A DNA stretch of 43,537 nucleotides from Ktedonobacterales bacterium (GCA_025450405.1 JANWHL010000104.1:1-43537); one strand, 5' to 3'. Positions 18,294-26,265 are shown, counted from the first letter of the stretch. Numbers and translations are program-made. Notes: a model not told the origin generated them from the letters alone.

Positions 18294-19484
18294 GTGCACA
18301 TTGTTGTGCTGGGCGGCGGTGGGGCGATGGGCCGGATCACCGTGCGCGCCCTGGTTGAGGACAAGCGTGTGACGCGCGTGACGGTCGCGGACGCGCGCCC
18401 AGCGGCCGCCGAGCGCGCGCTGGCCTGGCTCAACAAGGGGCGCGACAAAGCCGCGGCCGCCGCCTGTGACGTCCGCGATGCCGACGGGCTCGCGGCACTC
18501 CTGCATGGGTCGGACGCAGTCGTCAACGCGACCGACTATACGTTCAACCTGGAAGTCATGCGCGCCGCGCTGAGCGCACACGTGCCCTACGCCGACCTCG
18601 GTGGGCTCTTCCACATGACACGGCGTCAATACGAGCTCGATGCCGCGTTCCGTGCGGCTGGGCTCACCGCCGTTCTCGGCATCGGCAGCACGCCGGGTAT
18701 CACCAATCTGCTCGCGGCGATCGCCGTTGAGTCGCTCGATCGGGTGGAGCGGCTCGATGTGCGCATTGGCTGCTCGGATGGGAGCGTAGCCGGCGACACG
18801 TTTGTCGCTCCCTATTCCATTCGCACGATCTTCGACGAATGTACGCTGCAACCCATGGTGTATCGCGCCGGCCGCTGGAGTCCCGTGGCGCCGATGAGCG
18901 GCCAGGAAGAGGTTGATTTTCCCGCGCCAGTGGGCCGAGCCGTGGCCATGCACACCCTGCACTCCGAGGTGGCGCTCTTCCCGACATCGTACCGTGACCG
19001 TGGGCTGCGCCACGTGTCGTTCAAAATCGCCTTTCCCGAAGCGTTCCTGGCACAGTTGAAGCTGTTGGTCCATATAGGTCTCGCGAGCACCAATCCAGTG
19101 TCCGTCCGCGGGCCGGCCGGGGCTGTGGAAGTGGCGCCGCGCGAGCTGGCTGTCGCGCTGCTCGCCACTCAATCGGCGCCAGGCGCTGGTGAGCTCGCCG
19201 ACTGCGACGTGCTCCGCGTCGTCGCCCGCGGCACGCGCGACGAGCGCACGGTAGAGCTCGTCGAGGAAGTGGTCGCGCTGCCATACAAGCCCTGGGCCGC
19301 GGCGGCGGGCGATGTTGATACCGGCGTACCACTGGCCATCGCCGGGATTTTGCTGGCCAGTGGCGCCGTGCTGAGCACCGGAACGGTTGGGGCGGAGCTC
19401 GCCTTCGATCCCCACGTGTTTCTCGGCGAGCTCCAAGTGTTCGGTCTGCGAGCGCGCGAGACCGTCACCCGCTCACTGAGTTGA
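18294..19484 (+). CDS. saccharopine dehydrogenase-like oxidoreductase
   Basis: GTG 18294 is preferred because GGGAGGAG sits five bases upstream, inside the longer frame that opens at 18273. The 396-residue product begins VHIVVLGGGGAMGR, a Rossmann dinucleotide-binding motif, then the VADARPAAAERA strand. SDAVVNATDYTFNLEVMRAAL and YADLGG, followed by GIGSTPGITNLLA, match the saccharopine dehydrogenase/homospermidine synthase-like superfamily. Such enzymes form or cleave secondary-amine links between amino acids. Specificity is not predictable and no lysine genes are near. It follows the M16 gene by about 100 bases. Confidence 0.88.
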   Translation: MHIVVLGGGGAMGRITVRALVEDKRVTRVTVADARPAAAERALAWLNKGRDKAAAAACDVRDADGLAALLHGSDAVVNATDYTFNLEVMRAALSAHVPYADLGGLFHMTRRQYELDAAFRAAGLTAVLGIGSTPGITNLLAAIAVESLDRVERLDVRIGCSDGSVAGDTFVAPYSIRTIFDECTLQPMVYRAGRWSPVAPMSGQEEVDFPAPVGRAVAMHTLHSEVALFPTSYRDRGLRHVSFKIAFPEAFLAQLKLLVHIGLASTNPVSVRGPAGAVEVAPRELAVALLATQSAPGAGELADCDVLRVVARGTRDERTVELVEEVVALPYKPWAAAAGDVDTGVPLAIAGILLASGAVLSTGTVGAELAFDPHVFLGELQVFGLRARETVTRSLS

Positions 19485-19573
19485 TGCGGATCGGAGTCGC
19501 CACGCGCGATTGGTGCGGCCGCATGCTGTCAATGCCGGGCCACATAACCCACGATGCGCGATGGTTCAGCCAC

Positions 19574-19602
19574 TTGCCAGGATCGGGACTATGACGTAAA
19601 CT
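19574..19602 (+). promoter_or_regulatory. promoter of tRNA-Ser
   Basis: TTGCCA (19574-19579), 17 bases, TAAACT (19597-19602). The start point near 19609 leaves about 34 bases of 5' leader before the tRNA. Confidence 0.6.
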
Positions 19603-19642
19603 GGCGAGTGGACGCGCGCCGTGGCGTCCCAGGCACTTCACT

Positions 19643-19725
19643 GGAGGGATGGCAGAGCGGTTTAATGCGGCGGTCTTGAAAACCGTTGACCGAAAGGTCC
19701 GGGGGTTCGAATCCCTCTCCCTCCG
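19643..19725 (+). tRNA. tRNA-Ser(UGA)
   Basis: Acceptor arms GGAGGGA (19643-19649) and TCCCTCC (19718-19724) pair fully, with discriminator G19725. Anticodon TGA is at 19677-19679 in the loop CTTGAAA, and a long variable arm precedes the GGTTCGAATCC T-arm, as expected for a class II tRNA. The 3' CCA is not encoded. Confidence 0.95.
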
Positions 19726-19929
19726 CCCGCGCGCCGGCCCGCTTCACCGCCGGGCCGGCGCTGTCGCGATGTCATGACACCGCTGCTGACGATTCTGGCG
19801 GTGCCGGATGTTCGCGTACGTGTCCGCGGTGGTTGCCCGAATACACAGCGCTGATTGCCTGCCCGGATATGGGGCATCGTGTCACGCGACCGTGCTTCAG
19901 GTGGCCGGGACGGCGATTGGGGGCCAAAC

Positions 19930-20676
19930 ATGATGGAGTTCGCCGGCAATCTGCGTGATTATGCGCTGCCCGACGTTTTGGACTCAATTGAGACCGGTCA
20001 GCGGACGGGGCGCTTGACACTAACCAATGGCGCGCTCCGGGCTTCCATCTATTGTTCAGTTGGGCAATGGTTATTGGCCGAGCGCAGCGGTCCCGGTCAG
20101 CTCCTCGCGCAGCAATTCGCCAAGGCGGGCATTGTCAGTCCGGAGCAAATCGAGGAGGCCACCGGCGTCTCCTTCGCCCAAGCGGGAGCCATCCCCGATG
20201 TCCAGCTCGTGCGCGCGCTTATGAGCGCGCGGATGCTCAACCAGGAGCAGTTGCGCGCCTGGGCGGTCAATGACGCACTGGCCCTGCTGACCGTGATACT
20301 CACGTGGGTCGATGGCGACTTCTACTTCGAGGACAATGTCGGACTGCCCGGGGGCAGGGTGGCCCTTCCGCTCCCGATCGGCCCGTTGGTGAACCAGGCG
20401 CTCCAGCACGCTCAGTACGCCGCGCCAATGCGCGAGAGCATCCCTGTGGCGCGCGACGCCATCGTGGACTTCGTCGACGTCGATCCGGACAGCGGAGTGG
20501 CCGTCCAGCTCACGCGCGACCAATGGCGCCTGCTGACGGCCGTGGATGGCATCAGCTCCGTGGGTGGCATCGCGGCGACTCTCCAGGCGCCTGAGGGGCA
20601 TATTCTACAACTTGCGGGCGAATTGGCGGCGACGGGCGTCCTCCAGGTAGTCGGCCGCGAGCCCAGTGTCAGGTAA
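19930..20676 (+). CDS. DUF4388 domain protein
   Basis: A 248-residue protein; the paired ATG codons at 19930 and 19933 both fit, with only a weak G-rich ribosome site. The N-terminus MMEFAGNLRDYALPDVLDSI followed by ETGQRTGRLTLTNG is the DUF4388 (PatA N-terminal) start, a domain found in signalling and gliding proteins of Deinococcus, Chloroflexi, cyanobacteria and myxobacteria. The middle has helices (QLVRALMSARMLNQEQLRAW) that may be a second domain. The end (LTRDQWRLLTAVDGISSVGG) resembles a small winged helix. No receiver domain is attached. It follows tRNA-Ser and is convergent with moeA. Its molecular role is unknown. Confidence 0.82.
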   Translation: MMEFAGNLRDYALPDVLDSIETGQRTGRLTLTNGALRASIYCSVGQWLLAERSGPGQLLAQQFAKAGIVSPEQIEEATGVSFAQAGAIPDVQLVRALMSARMLNQEQLRAWAVNDALALLTVILTWVDGDFYFEDNVGLPGGRVALPLPIGPLVNQALQHAQYAAPMRESIPVARDAIVDFVDVDPDSGVAVQLTRDQWRLLTAVDGISSVGGIAATLQAPEGHILQLAGELAATGVLQVVGREPSVR

Positions 20677-20691
20677 TCGCGGCACGCCAAC

Positions 20692-20730
20692 GCGTCCACC
20701 GACGGCGTCCACCGACGGCGTCCACCTATG
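20692..20730. repeat. three tandem 13-bp units GCGTCCACCGACG
   Basis: Units lie at 20692-20704, 20705-20717 and 20718-20730; the third ends CTATG instead of CGACG. The array overlaps the moeA stop codon on the minus strand and sits in the gap between two converging genes. Related bases occur only once here. Confidence 0.8.
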
Positions 20731-21949
20731 ACGCTTCCCAATGTGCCTGGTCGAGCAGGAGTGCGGGGACGTGGTCACCTGGCCGCACGACACCAGAGCC
20801 CTCTGTGACCACGATGAGAGCGCTGGCGCCAACCAGGGACGTGATGATGTGCGAGCCCTGCGGGCCCGTGGGCGTGGCCACGAGCTGGCCCGCGCGTGAG
20901 GCGAGACGCGCCCGCACGAAATGCCGCCGGTCCGCCCGCTCCAAAGGCTCGCCAGCCAGTTCCACCTCAACCTCGGGCCGAAGGAGCTCGGAACACCCCA
21001 GCATGCGGCGAATGGCGGGACGGCCAAAGAGCTCGAACGTCACCGCGGTGGACACGGGATTGCCCGGCAGACCCAGCAGCGGGGTGTTGCCGAGCATACC
21101 AAACGCCAGCGGTTTGCCCGGCCGCATGCGCACACGCCAGAACTCGACGTTGCCCTGTTCGGCGAGGATGTCTTTGACCAGGTCATAGGTACCGACGGAG
21201 ACACCGCCCGTGGTCAGGATCAGGTCGGCCCCGGCCGCCGCGCGGAGGTGCGCGCGGAGGTCGTCGGCGCGGTCGCGTGCGATGCCAAGCGGCCATGGCT
21301 CCGCCCCAGCGAGCGCGACGGCGGCGTTGAGATGTGGCGCGTTGCTGTCGTGGATCTGACCCGGTAGCAGCGGATCGCTCGCCGGGACCAGCTCGTCGCC
21401 AGTGGCGAGCAGCGCGACTCTGGGACGGCGCGCCACGGACACCGGGTCGATACCAAGCGCGGCCAGCAAAGCGATCTCGGCGGGACCGATCTCGATGCCG
21501 GACCGAAGGACCACCGTGCCCTGCTGGACATCGCTTCCGGCCTCGCGGACGTTGGTGCCCGGTGTGACCTCGGCCTCGACCTCCACCCAATCGTCCGCGG
21601 ACCGTGTGAGCTCCTGCTGGATCACGGCATCCGCGCCCGCGGGCATTGGGGCGCCAGTCAGGATACGGATCGCCGCGCCAGCGTCGAGGGTGCCTAAATA
21701 CACGCTCCCCGCCGGCACCTCTCCGGACAGGCGGAGGCGCACGCGACGGTCCGCGGCGGCCCCATCGGTCGCACCTGCGCGCACGGCGTAGCCGTCCATG
21801 GCGGAGTTGGCGAACGGGGGCAGATCTTCGCGCGCGACGACCTCTTGGGCCAGAACGCGCCCGCTGGCGGCGAGAAGTGAGACTAGCTCACTGCCCAGTG
21901 GGGTGAAGCGCGCGAGAATAGTCGCGCGGGCCTCCTCGACGGACATCAT
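20726..21949 (-). CDS. moeA: molybdopterin molybdenumtransferase MoeA
   Basis: A 407-residue enzyme inserting molybdate into adenylated molybdopterin, the last step of Mo cofactor synthesis. The N-terminus MMSVEEARATILA starts the family; paired ATG codons at 21949 and 21946 are both possible. Signatures: LPPFANSAMDGYAVRA, the IRILTGAPMPAGADAVIQQE segment, the central GEPH-like fold with LLATGDELV and ILTTGGVSVGTYD, and LLGLPGNPVSTAVTFELF. Other moa/mob genes are absent here. The end of the gene lies in the 13-bp tandem repeat. It is the likeliest use of pterin chemistry in the window besides the PCD gene. Confidence 0.95.
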   Translation of the reverse strand: MMSVEEARATILARFTPLGSELVSLLAASGRVLAQEVVAREDLPPFANSAMDGYAVRAGATDGAAADRRVRLRLSGEVPAGSVYLGTLDAGAAIRILTGAPMPAGADAVIQQELTRSADDWVEVEAEVTPGTNVREAGSDVQQGTVVLRSGIEIGPAEIALLAALGIDPVSVARRPRVALLATGDELVPASDPLLPGQIHDSNAPHLNAAVALAGAEPWPLGIARDRADDLRAHLRAAAGADLILTTGGVSVGTYDLVKDILAEQGNVEFWRVRMRPGKPLAFGMLGNTPLLGLPGNPVSTAVTFELFGRPAIRRMLGCSELLRPEVEVELAGEPLERADRRHFVRARLASRAGQLVATPTGPQGSHIITSLVGASALIVVTEGSGVVRPGDHVPALLLDQAHWEAS

Positions 21950-22078
21950 GGTGGCGCTCCCAGGGGCTGCCGCGGCCGTGCCAGTGTTCTGGCTGGCCGG
22001 GTGAGTTGGCGCGAAGAGGCGGGCCGCGCGGACTCGCGCTGGAGGTGACAGCGGCCGTGAATGCGTCGCGCCCGCAAT

Positions 22079-22975
22079 CTAGTACGGGTACATCGGTCGG
22101 ACGCGCGGCGGCCGCGGCGGAGCGAGCACCGGTGCCCAAGACTCGCTTACCGGGCGCGTCGTGCCCAGAACGCGCGCCGCGCTGATGCTCGCGACGAAGA
22201 TCACGAAGGCGCACGAGACCGTGAAGCAGAGCGCCATCTCCAGCCACGGCGTCAGCGCCGGCTGAAACACGGTCGCAAGGGTCGTGCCCGGGTAGACCAG
22301 GGCCAGAGCCGTGACGCCCATGAGCGAGATGCGCAGTGACCGGCCCAGCGCCCCGCCCAGATCGATAGACGGCCCAAGTCCGACGGTGAGCAGGCCCACG
22401 CAGAGGATCGCGCCATCCACGCCGACATTCCCGAGCGTGACCCCATTCTCGAGCTCGCGCATCGCGTCGGTGCCCCCCATCATGGCGTTCATGCCGCCTA
22501 TGCTTGCGCCCATCGGGGCGGGTGGTGCGCCAAGTACCGGTAGCGCGTGCCCAACGGCGGCAAGCCCAAGAAAGCAGATGGCGATGAACGGCAGCGTGGC
22601 CACCAGGAATGTGATGAAGTCCGTTCGCGCCGACTTGCCAATCGCTTGACGGACCCGCCAGAAACTGGCGCTGATGAGGGTCAGCGCCACAAAGGCGCCA
22701 CCATGATTCATCATGAAGAGTTCCCAGGACGGAAACGTAGGAACCGCCCACGAGGTGACGAACGCGGCGACGTGCCCGACGGCGAAACAGGCCATGCCGG
22801 CATAGAGCAGGGCGGCCCCTTCGCCAAGCGCCCCACCGACACGCCAGCGTGTACTCGCGATCCCAGCCAACAGCGCCAGGGCGATGACGCCCGCCTGCCC
22901 AACCATCTGCCAGAGTCCCCAGGGGATAGAGGTGCCGCTGCCCATCGTGTCGGCGAGGTTTTCGGACCATGCCAT
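22079..22975 (-). CDS. integral membrane protein of unknown function
   Basis: A 298-residue protein with about seven or eight hydrophobic segments, starting at ATG 22975 after GGGGAGAT. Spans include MVGQAGVIALALLAGIA, LLYAGMACFAVGHVAAFVT and FITFLVATLPFIAICFLGLA. Between spans 4 and 5 is a Met/Gly-rich loop (MGASIGGMNAMMGGTDAM). The C-terminal tail is Pro/Arg-rich (APPRPPRVRPMYPY) and cytoplasmic by the positive-inside rule. No transporter, enzyme or receptor signature is recognisable. It is 104 bases upstream of moeA's start on the same strand and may share its transcript; the link is not otherwise supported. Confidence 0.75.
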   Translation of the reverse strand: MAWSENLADTMGSGTSIPWGLWQMVGQAGVIALALLAGIASTRWRVGGALGEGAALLYAGMACFAVGHVAAFVTSWAVPTFPSWELFMMNHGGAFVALTLISASFWRVRQAIGKSARTDFITFLVATLPFIAICFLGLAAVGHALPVLGAPPAPMGASIGGMNAMMGGTDAMRELENGVTLGNVGVDGAILCVGLLTVGLGPSIDLGGALGRSLRISLMGVTALALVYPGTTLATVFQPALTPWLEMALCFTVSCAFVIFVASISAARVLGTTRPVSESWAPVLAPPRPPRVRPMYPY

Positions 22976-23132
22976 GGCGATCTCCCCTTCCGGTCCATTG
23001 CGCCAGGAAAACGCAATCGCGCCGGCGGGCTAATCCAACGCGGTCCCCATGCGGAAACGGTCAGGAAACGGACGAGCTCCGGCGCACTCCGCAATGATAC
23101 CAGGCTTGCGCAAGGGTGTGAAGACACGAGAA

Positions 23133-23162
23133 GTCCGCGCGCGACGCGTGTCGCGCGCGGAC
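23133..23162 (-). terminator. GC-rich hairpin terminator
   Basis: A perfect 13-bp stem, GTCCGCGCGCGAC with GTCGCGCGCGGAC, closed by a 4-base loop. On the minus strand it follows the gene ending at 23208 and is trailed by the pyrimidine-rich TTCTCGTGTCTTC rather than a T-run. Confidence 0.6.
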
Positions 23163-23207
23163 CCCGAGTGATCGTGCTCGCACGGAGTGGGGAGAACGGG
23201 CCGGTCC

Positions 23208-23870
23208 CTAGTTGGTGAAGATCCGGAAGATGTTGCGGCGGCCATCACCGTCCGCGCCATCGGCCTGCGGCGCCGGGCGCCCAGCGGCCTGGCCATTGCC
23301 CCAGGCGGGGTCCCCTGGCTTCGGCGCCTGGGCAACACTCGGCACGGGTGCCGTGGGCCGCTCTTCCCCGCGCGAACCCTGCCGGCCAGCCAGCCAATCA
23401 GGAACCGCGGCGGGCTTCGGGCCGCCGGTCGGCGCCCCCCCCCGCGGCATGCCTCCCCCCGAGCCACCCAGGCGCTCGTGGTCAATCCAGTCATAGGCGC
23501 CGCTCAGAGCATGCTCGCACCAGGTGGAATAGTCCTTCGGCGCGAGACCGGTGCGCTCAAAGTGGTCAAGCCGGCGCATGCTGACCAGCAGCCAATCCTC
23601 GCCCTGCTCGACCATGCGGTCAAGCAGATCCACGCCGGTCACACCGCTCCGCTGCAACCGCTCGATGGACTCGAGCTCTTGTGGCGAGGGGCGATACGAC
23701 GCCTCTTTTTGGTCGTTATCGCGGAGCTCGGCGCGCAGATTGGACATGGTCTCGTCGAGCTGGCGAGTCACCCGGTCAACATACCAGGCCATGTAGCTGT
23801 CAGAGACCTGCTGCATGCCCTCGAGCGGGATTTGCTCGTAAATCTTCGTGACGATGGTCGAATCGGCCAT
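23208..23870 (-). CDS. unknown protein with helical N-domain and Gly/Pro-rich tail
   Basis: ATG 23870, with GGAGGACT just before it, gives a 220-residue protein. Residues 1-130 are charged and mostly helical (TIVTKIYEQIPLEGMQQVSD and EQGEDWLLVSMRRLDHFERT). Residues 135-205 are Gly/Pro/Ala-rich and probably disordered. The last residues (GRRNIFRIFTN) are basic and aromatic and stand out as a short C-terminal peptide. No signal peptide or membrane span is seen. It starts 23 bases after the upstream gene's stop, so the two are one operon. I recognise no family. Confidence 0.72.
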   Translation of the reverse strand: MADSTIVTKIYEQIPLEGMQQVSDSYMAWYVDRVTRQLDETMSNLRAELRDNDQKEASYRPSPQELESIERLQRSGVTGVDLLDRMVEQGEDWLLVSMRRLDHFERTGLAPKDYSTWCEHALSGAYDWIDHERLGGSGGGMPRGGAPTGGPKPAAVPDWLAGRQGSRGEERPTAPVPSVAQAPKPGDPAWGNGQAAGRPAPQADGADGDGRRNIFRIFTN

Positions 23871-23893
23871 TGAGTCCTCCCCCTCCCCTTCCC

Positions 23894-24322
23894 CTATGCC
23901 TGGTCGTCGGGCTTGTAGCGCTGCCACCAGCCGCCGACGGTGTCGGAGCCATCCGCGCCTGGCGCGGGCGCGCCAGCGGCCGACGAATCGCCGGCGGGCA
24001 ACCCAGCCATAGCGGGCAGCCCAGCCATAGCGGGAAGGTCGGCGCCGCTCGCCGCGGCACTCAGCGGCGTGCTGATAGGCGCGCCGGAGCTTGAGCCAGC
24101 AAAAGTGGGCAGGGCGGAACTGGAGCTACCACCGAGCGGGTTGCCCTGGCGAGTGAACGCGAGCAAGGCGGCGATCAATGGATTATCCAGCTCGGGCAGT
24201 GTCGTCGGATGCGGTGGCGCCATCTTTTGGACACGCTCGCGCTCCTGTTCGAGGGTGGCAATCTGGTCGCGCAGACGCCGACCCACCTCCTGATGGTGCA
24301 GCCATTGCTTGTACTTACCCAT
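23894..24322 (-). CDS. unknown small protein with coiled-coil start and repeat linker
   Basis: A 142-residue protein starting at ATG 24322 with TAGGAGCT upstream. Residues 1-35 (HHQEVGRRLRDQIATLEQER) are a likely coiled coil. A Ser/Gly/Ala-rich linker follows, containing a duplicated PAMAGL unit encoded by an 18-bp direct repeat (24002-24037). The end, GGWWQRYKPDD, again gives an aromatic C-terminal peptide after disorder, as in the gene downstream. It is the first gene of a two-gene operon with the promoter at 24464-24492. No family is recognised; a scaffold or adaptor role would fit but is only inferred from composition. Confidence 0.72.
   Translation of the reverse strand: MGKYKQWLHHQEVGRRLRDQIATLEQERERVQKMAPPHPTTLPELDNPLIAALLAFTRQGNPLGGSSSSALPTFAGSSSGAPISTPLSAAASGADLPAMAGLPAMAGLPAGDSSAAGAPAPGADGSDTVGGWWQRYKPDDQA
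24002..24037. repeat. 18-bp direct repeat in coding sequence
   Basis: Two abutting copies of CCCAGCCATAGCGGGMAG (24002-24019, 24020-24037) differ at one base. They encode the PAMAGL duplication of the gene at 23894-24322 and keep the frame. Confidence 0.85.
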
Positions 24323-24463
24323 GAGCTCCTACCTGCTCTCACCACGGAGCGGCCGCGCCCGGCGCGGTCCGCGCGCGGGTCGCCGCTCTCGGCCCGGCGT
24401 CTCCACGACCCCGCGCCACCACCTCCACACCGACCGGACGATTCCGGGCTGGCTGGCCGCGCC
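24323..24463. other. leader of the two-gene operon, no gene seen
   Basis: About 140 bases between the start codon at 24322 and the promoter at 24464. Upstream of that promoter, 24493-24704 also holds no supported gene; it contains only short GC-rich inverted repeats. Confidence 0.4.
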
Positions 24464-24492
24464 AGTATAACACAGCGCATGCGTGGGGGCAA
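24464..24492 (-). promoter_or_regulatory. promoter of the 24322-23208 operon
   Basis: On the minus strand TTGCCC (24487-24492), a 17-base spacer and TATACT (24464-24469). The same architecture recurs at several promoters in the window. Confidence 0.6.
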
Positions 24493-24704
24493 TCGTCATC
24501 CGCGAGTCGCGTTTTCCGACGGATCCCGCGCGAAATCACCATTCGTCGCCCATTGACCAACCGGGAGCACCGCTTGGTGGCCCACTGGCCTTGATGGACG
24601 ATCCCACCAATCTCCACAACGGAGCGGGGACACCATGTTCACGTGGGACATGCCAAATGGGGCCATGCGGCCCACAGCCTCGCGCGGGCGCGCTCAGAGC
24701 CCGC

Positions 24705-25040
24705 TCACGCCACCAGCAGGCCGACGATGTTCATGATCGAAGCGCGCGGCGTGGTCTCGCCCCGGCCCGGCGCGCGGAAGCCCATCGCGTGCGTGATCAC
24801 TGGCGCCTCCACCGCGCGCAGTGTTTCAGCAACATATACCAACAGATCGGCCACAGAGAGATCAAGCGCCTCGGCGATGCGCTCGAGAACGATACCGGAC
24901 GGGTATTTTTTCCCCCGCTCCAGCTCACCGAGGTAGACCACCGAGAGCGCGGAGCGGCTAGCAAGCTCCTTGAGCGTCATGCCCCGCGCGTGCCGCTCCT
25001 GCCGGATGACTGTGCCAATGGTCTCTTGCAGGTCTGCCAT
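24705..25040 (-). CDS. ClgR-like XRE family transcription regulator
   Basis: A 111-residue protein from ATG 25040 with GGAGGAGG upstream. An XRE helix-turn-helix spans about residues 8-62 (TLKELASRSALSVVYLGELE with RGKKYPSG after it). Length, the spacing of the domain, and the C-terminal tail ending NIVGLLVA resemble actinobacterial ClgR, which activates clpP genes and is itself degraded through its hydrophobic C-terminus. The gene is divergent from a DUF4177-like gene and clpP, which is the expected target arrangement. A perfect 15-bp inverted repeat lies in its leader. ClgR identity is inference from similarity and context; other XRE proteins share the fold. Confidence 0.85.
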   Translation of the reverse strand: MADLQETIGTVIRQERHARGMTLKELASRSALSVVYLGELERGKKYPSGIVLERIAEALDLSVADLLVYVAETLRAVEAPVITHAMGFRAPGRGETTPRASIMNIVGLLVA

Positions 25041-25060
25041 CTGGTGGCCCCTCCTCCGAC

Positions 25061-25107
25061 CGATGCTCTCGGCATACGCGACGCGCCCAGACATGCCGAG
25101 AGCATCG
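25061..25107. promoter_or_regulatory. perfect 15-bp inverted repeat in the XRE leader
   Basis: CGATGCTCTCGGCAT (25061-25075) and ATGCCGAGAGCATCG (25093-25107) are exact reverse complements with a 17-base spacer. Next to the right arm is CGC-TTTT-GCG (25106-25115), like the CGC...GCG core I recall for ClgR boxes. It lies just downstream of the XRE promoter and 20 bases before its start codon, so it may be an operator or an mRNA hairpin. Confidence 0.75.
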
Positions 25108-25119
25108 CTTTTGCGTTCA

Positions 25120-25148
25120 ATCATACTGCCGCGACGGCTATCGTACAA
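25120..25148 (-). promoter_or_regulatory. promoter of the ClgR-like gene
   Basis: Minus strand TTGTAC (25143-25148), 17 bases, TATGAT (25120-25125). Transcription would begin near 25113 and immediately enter the inverted repeat. Confidence 0.45.
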
Positions 25149-25247
25149 GGTGTGAACAAGGTGTATCCCAGAGTGGACACGCCGAAACGAGTCCAACCAG
25201 GTCCTGGACCGCGAGCCGGCATCCGGGCAACGCCAAAGGAGTTTGCC

Positions 25248-25544
25248 ATGCTCATTCCACCTTATCCAAGACGCCTGAGAGACCAGGAGCCTCGGTCACC
25301 TGGACACGATCCCTATCCGCCCCTGCCGCTGCCGGTGGTCTTTGAACGCGTGCCCGCACCGCGCTGGGATTACCGCGTGGTGGTCGTCGATCCCCGTGAG
25401 GAGGAGCCGCCCACGGATGACCGATTGAATGCACTGGGCGCCGAAGGTTGGCTATTGGCCGCCGTGGTAGACGCGCCAACTGGCCGATCGAGCCCACGAC
25501 TCTACTACTATTTCGTCCGTGCTCGCGCGGACGACGCCGAGTGA
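25248..25544 (+). CDS. DUF4177-like small protein
   Basis: A 98-residue protein starting at ATG 25248, with AAAGGAG seven bases upstream; the much longer open frame before it is not coding. After a Pro-rich N-terminus (residues 1-35), the segment WDYRVVVVDPRE, the Leu-Asn-Ala-Leu-Gly helix in LNALGAEGWLLAAVV, and the closing YYYFVRA strand match the DUF4177 pattern of short alpha/beta proteins. The family has no firm function. It is 20 bases upstream of clpP and surely co-transcribed, so a link to Clp proteolysis, for example as an adaptor or substrate, is worth considering but not shown. Confidence 0.75.
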   Translation: MLIPPYPRRLRDQEPRSPGHDPYPPLPLPVVFERVPAPRWDYRVVVVDPREEEPPTDDRLNALGAEGWLLAAVVDAPTGRSSPRLYYYFVRARADDAE

Positions 25545-25564
25545 GCGCAGGAGGAGGCAAGACC

Positions 25565-26257
25565 ATGCGCGACGTGAATTTGTTGGTGCCGACCATCATC
25601 GAGAACAGCACGCGCGGTGAGCGTGCCTATGACTTGTTTTCGCGGCTGCTACGCGAGCACATCATTCTGATCAACGGCCCCATCGAGGAGCAGATGGCGG
25701 GGCTCATCGTGGCCGAATTGCTCTTTCTGGCCAGCGAAAGCTCGAACCGCGAGATCAGCATCTACATAAACTCGCCGGGCGGCGTGATCACGGCCGGCAT
25801 GGCGATCTACGATACCATGCGCTCCCTGCGCTGCCCGGTCGCGACCTACTGCGTGGGCCAGGCGGCGAGCTTTGGCACCATCCTCTTGATGGCAGGCGAC
25901 CCGGGCCGGCGCTTCGCGCTGCCCCATGCCCGCGTTCACCTGCACCAGCCGCTCATCCAGGGCCAAGGGGTCGCCGGCCAGGTGACCGACATCGACATCC
26001 ACGCCCGCGAAATGCTCCACACGCGCGATGTGCTCAACGACGTCATCGCCCTCCACACCGGCCAGCCGCTGGATCGCATCCGCCACGACACCGAGCGCGA
26101 CTTCTTCCTGAGCGCCGAGCAGGCGAAGGACTATGGTATCGTGGATGACGTGCTGGCGCTGGAAGATTGGAAAGCGCGCAGTGCGCTGGACAAGCCAGCC
26201 GGCCCCGAAGCGCTTGGGCGCGAAGGACGTAAAGAGGTGAGTGGGCTCTTGCGGTGA
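25565..26257 (+). CDS. clpP: ATP-dependent Clp protease proteolytic subunit
   Basis: A 230-residue serine protease subunit that forms the barrel served by ClpX/ClpC-type unfoldases. ATG 25565 follows a strong AGGAGGAGG. The N-terminus LVPTIIENSTRGERAYDLFS is canonical. The catalytic triad is Ser102 in GQAASFGT, His127 in HLHQP and Asp175 in the DTERD segment; INSPGG and the handle region are present. The C-terminus is about 25 residues longer than usual (ending EVSGLLR) and polar. No Clp ATPase or second clpP is in this window. The ClgR-like gene lies divergently upstream. A 15-bp stem-loop follows at 26266-26310. Confidence 0.95.
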   Translation: MRDVNLLVPTIIENSTRGERAYDLFSRLLREHIILINGPIEEQMAGLIVAELLFLASESSNREISIYINSPGGVITAGMAIYDTMRSLRCPVATYCVGQAASFGTILLMAGDPGRRFALPHARVHLHQPLIQGQGVAGQVTDIDIHAREMLHTRDVLNDVIALHTGQPLDRIRHDTERDFFLSAEQAKDYGIVDDVLALEDWKARSALDKPAGPEALGREGRKEVSGLLR

Positions 26258-26265
26258 TGTTCGTT

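Noticed and set aside
18165..19436. A 423-codon minus-strand open frame opposite the saccharopine dehydrogenase-like gene
   Set aside because: It has no recognisable domain, and the plus strand carries a clear Rossmann protein.
24483..25247. The long upstream part of the frame leading into the DUF4177-like gene
   Set aside because: It has no ribosome site, runs antisense through the ClgR-like gene, and the true start at 25248 has AAAGGAG.
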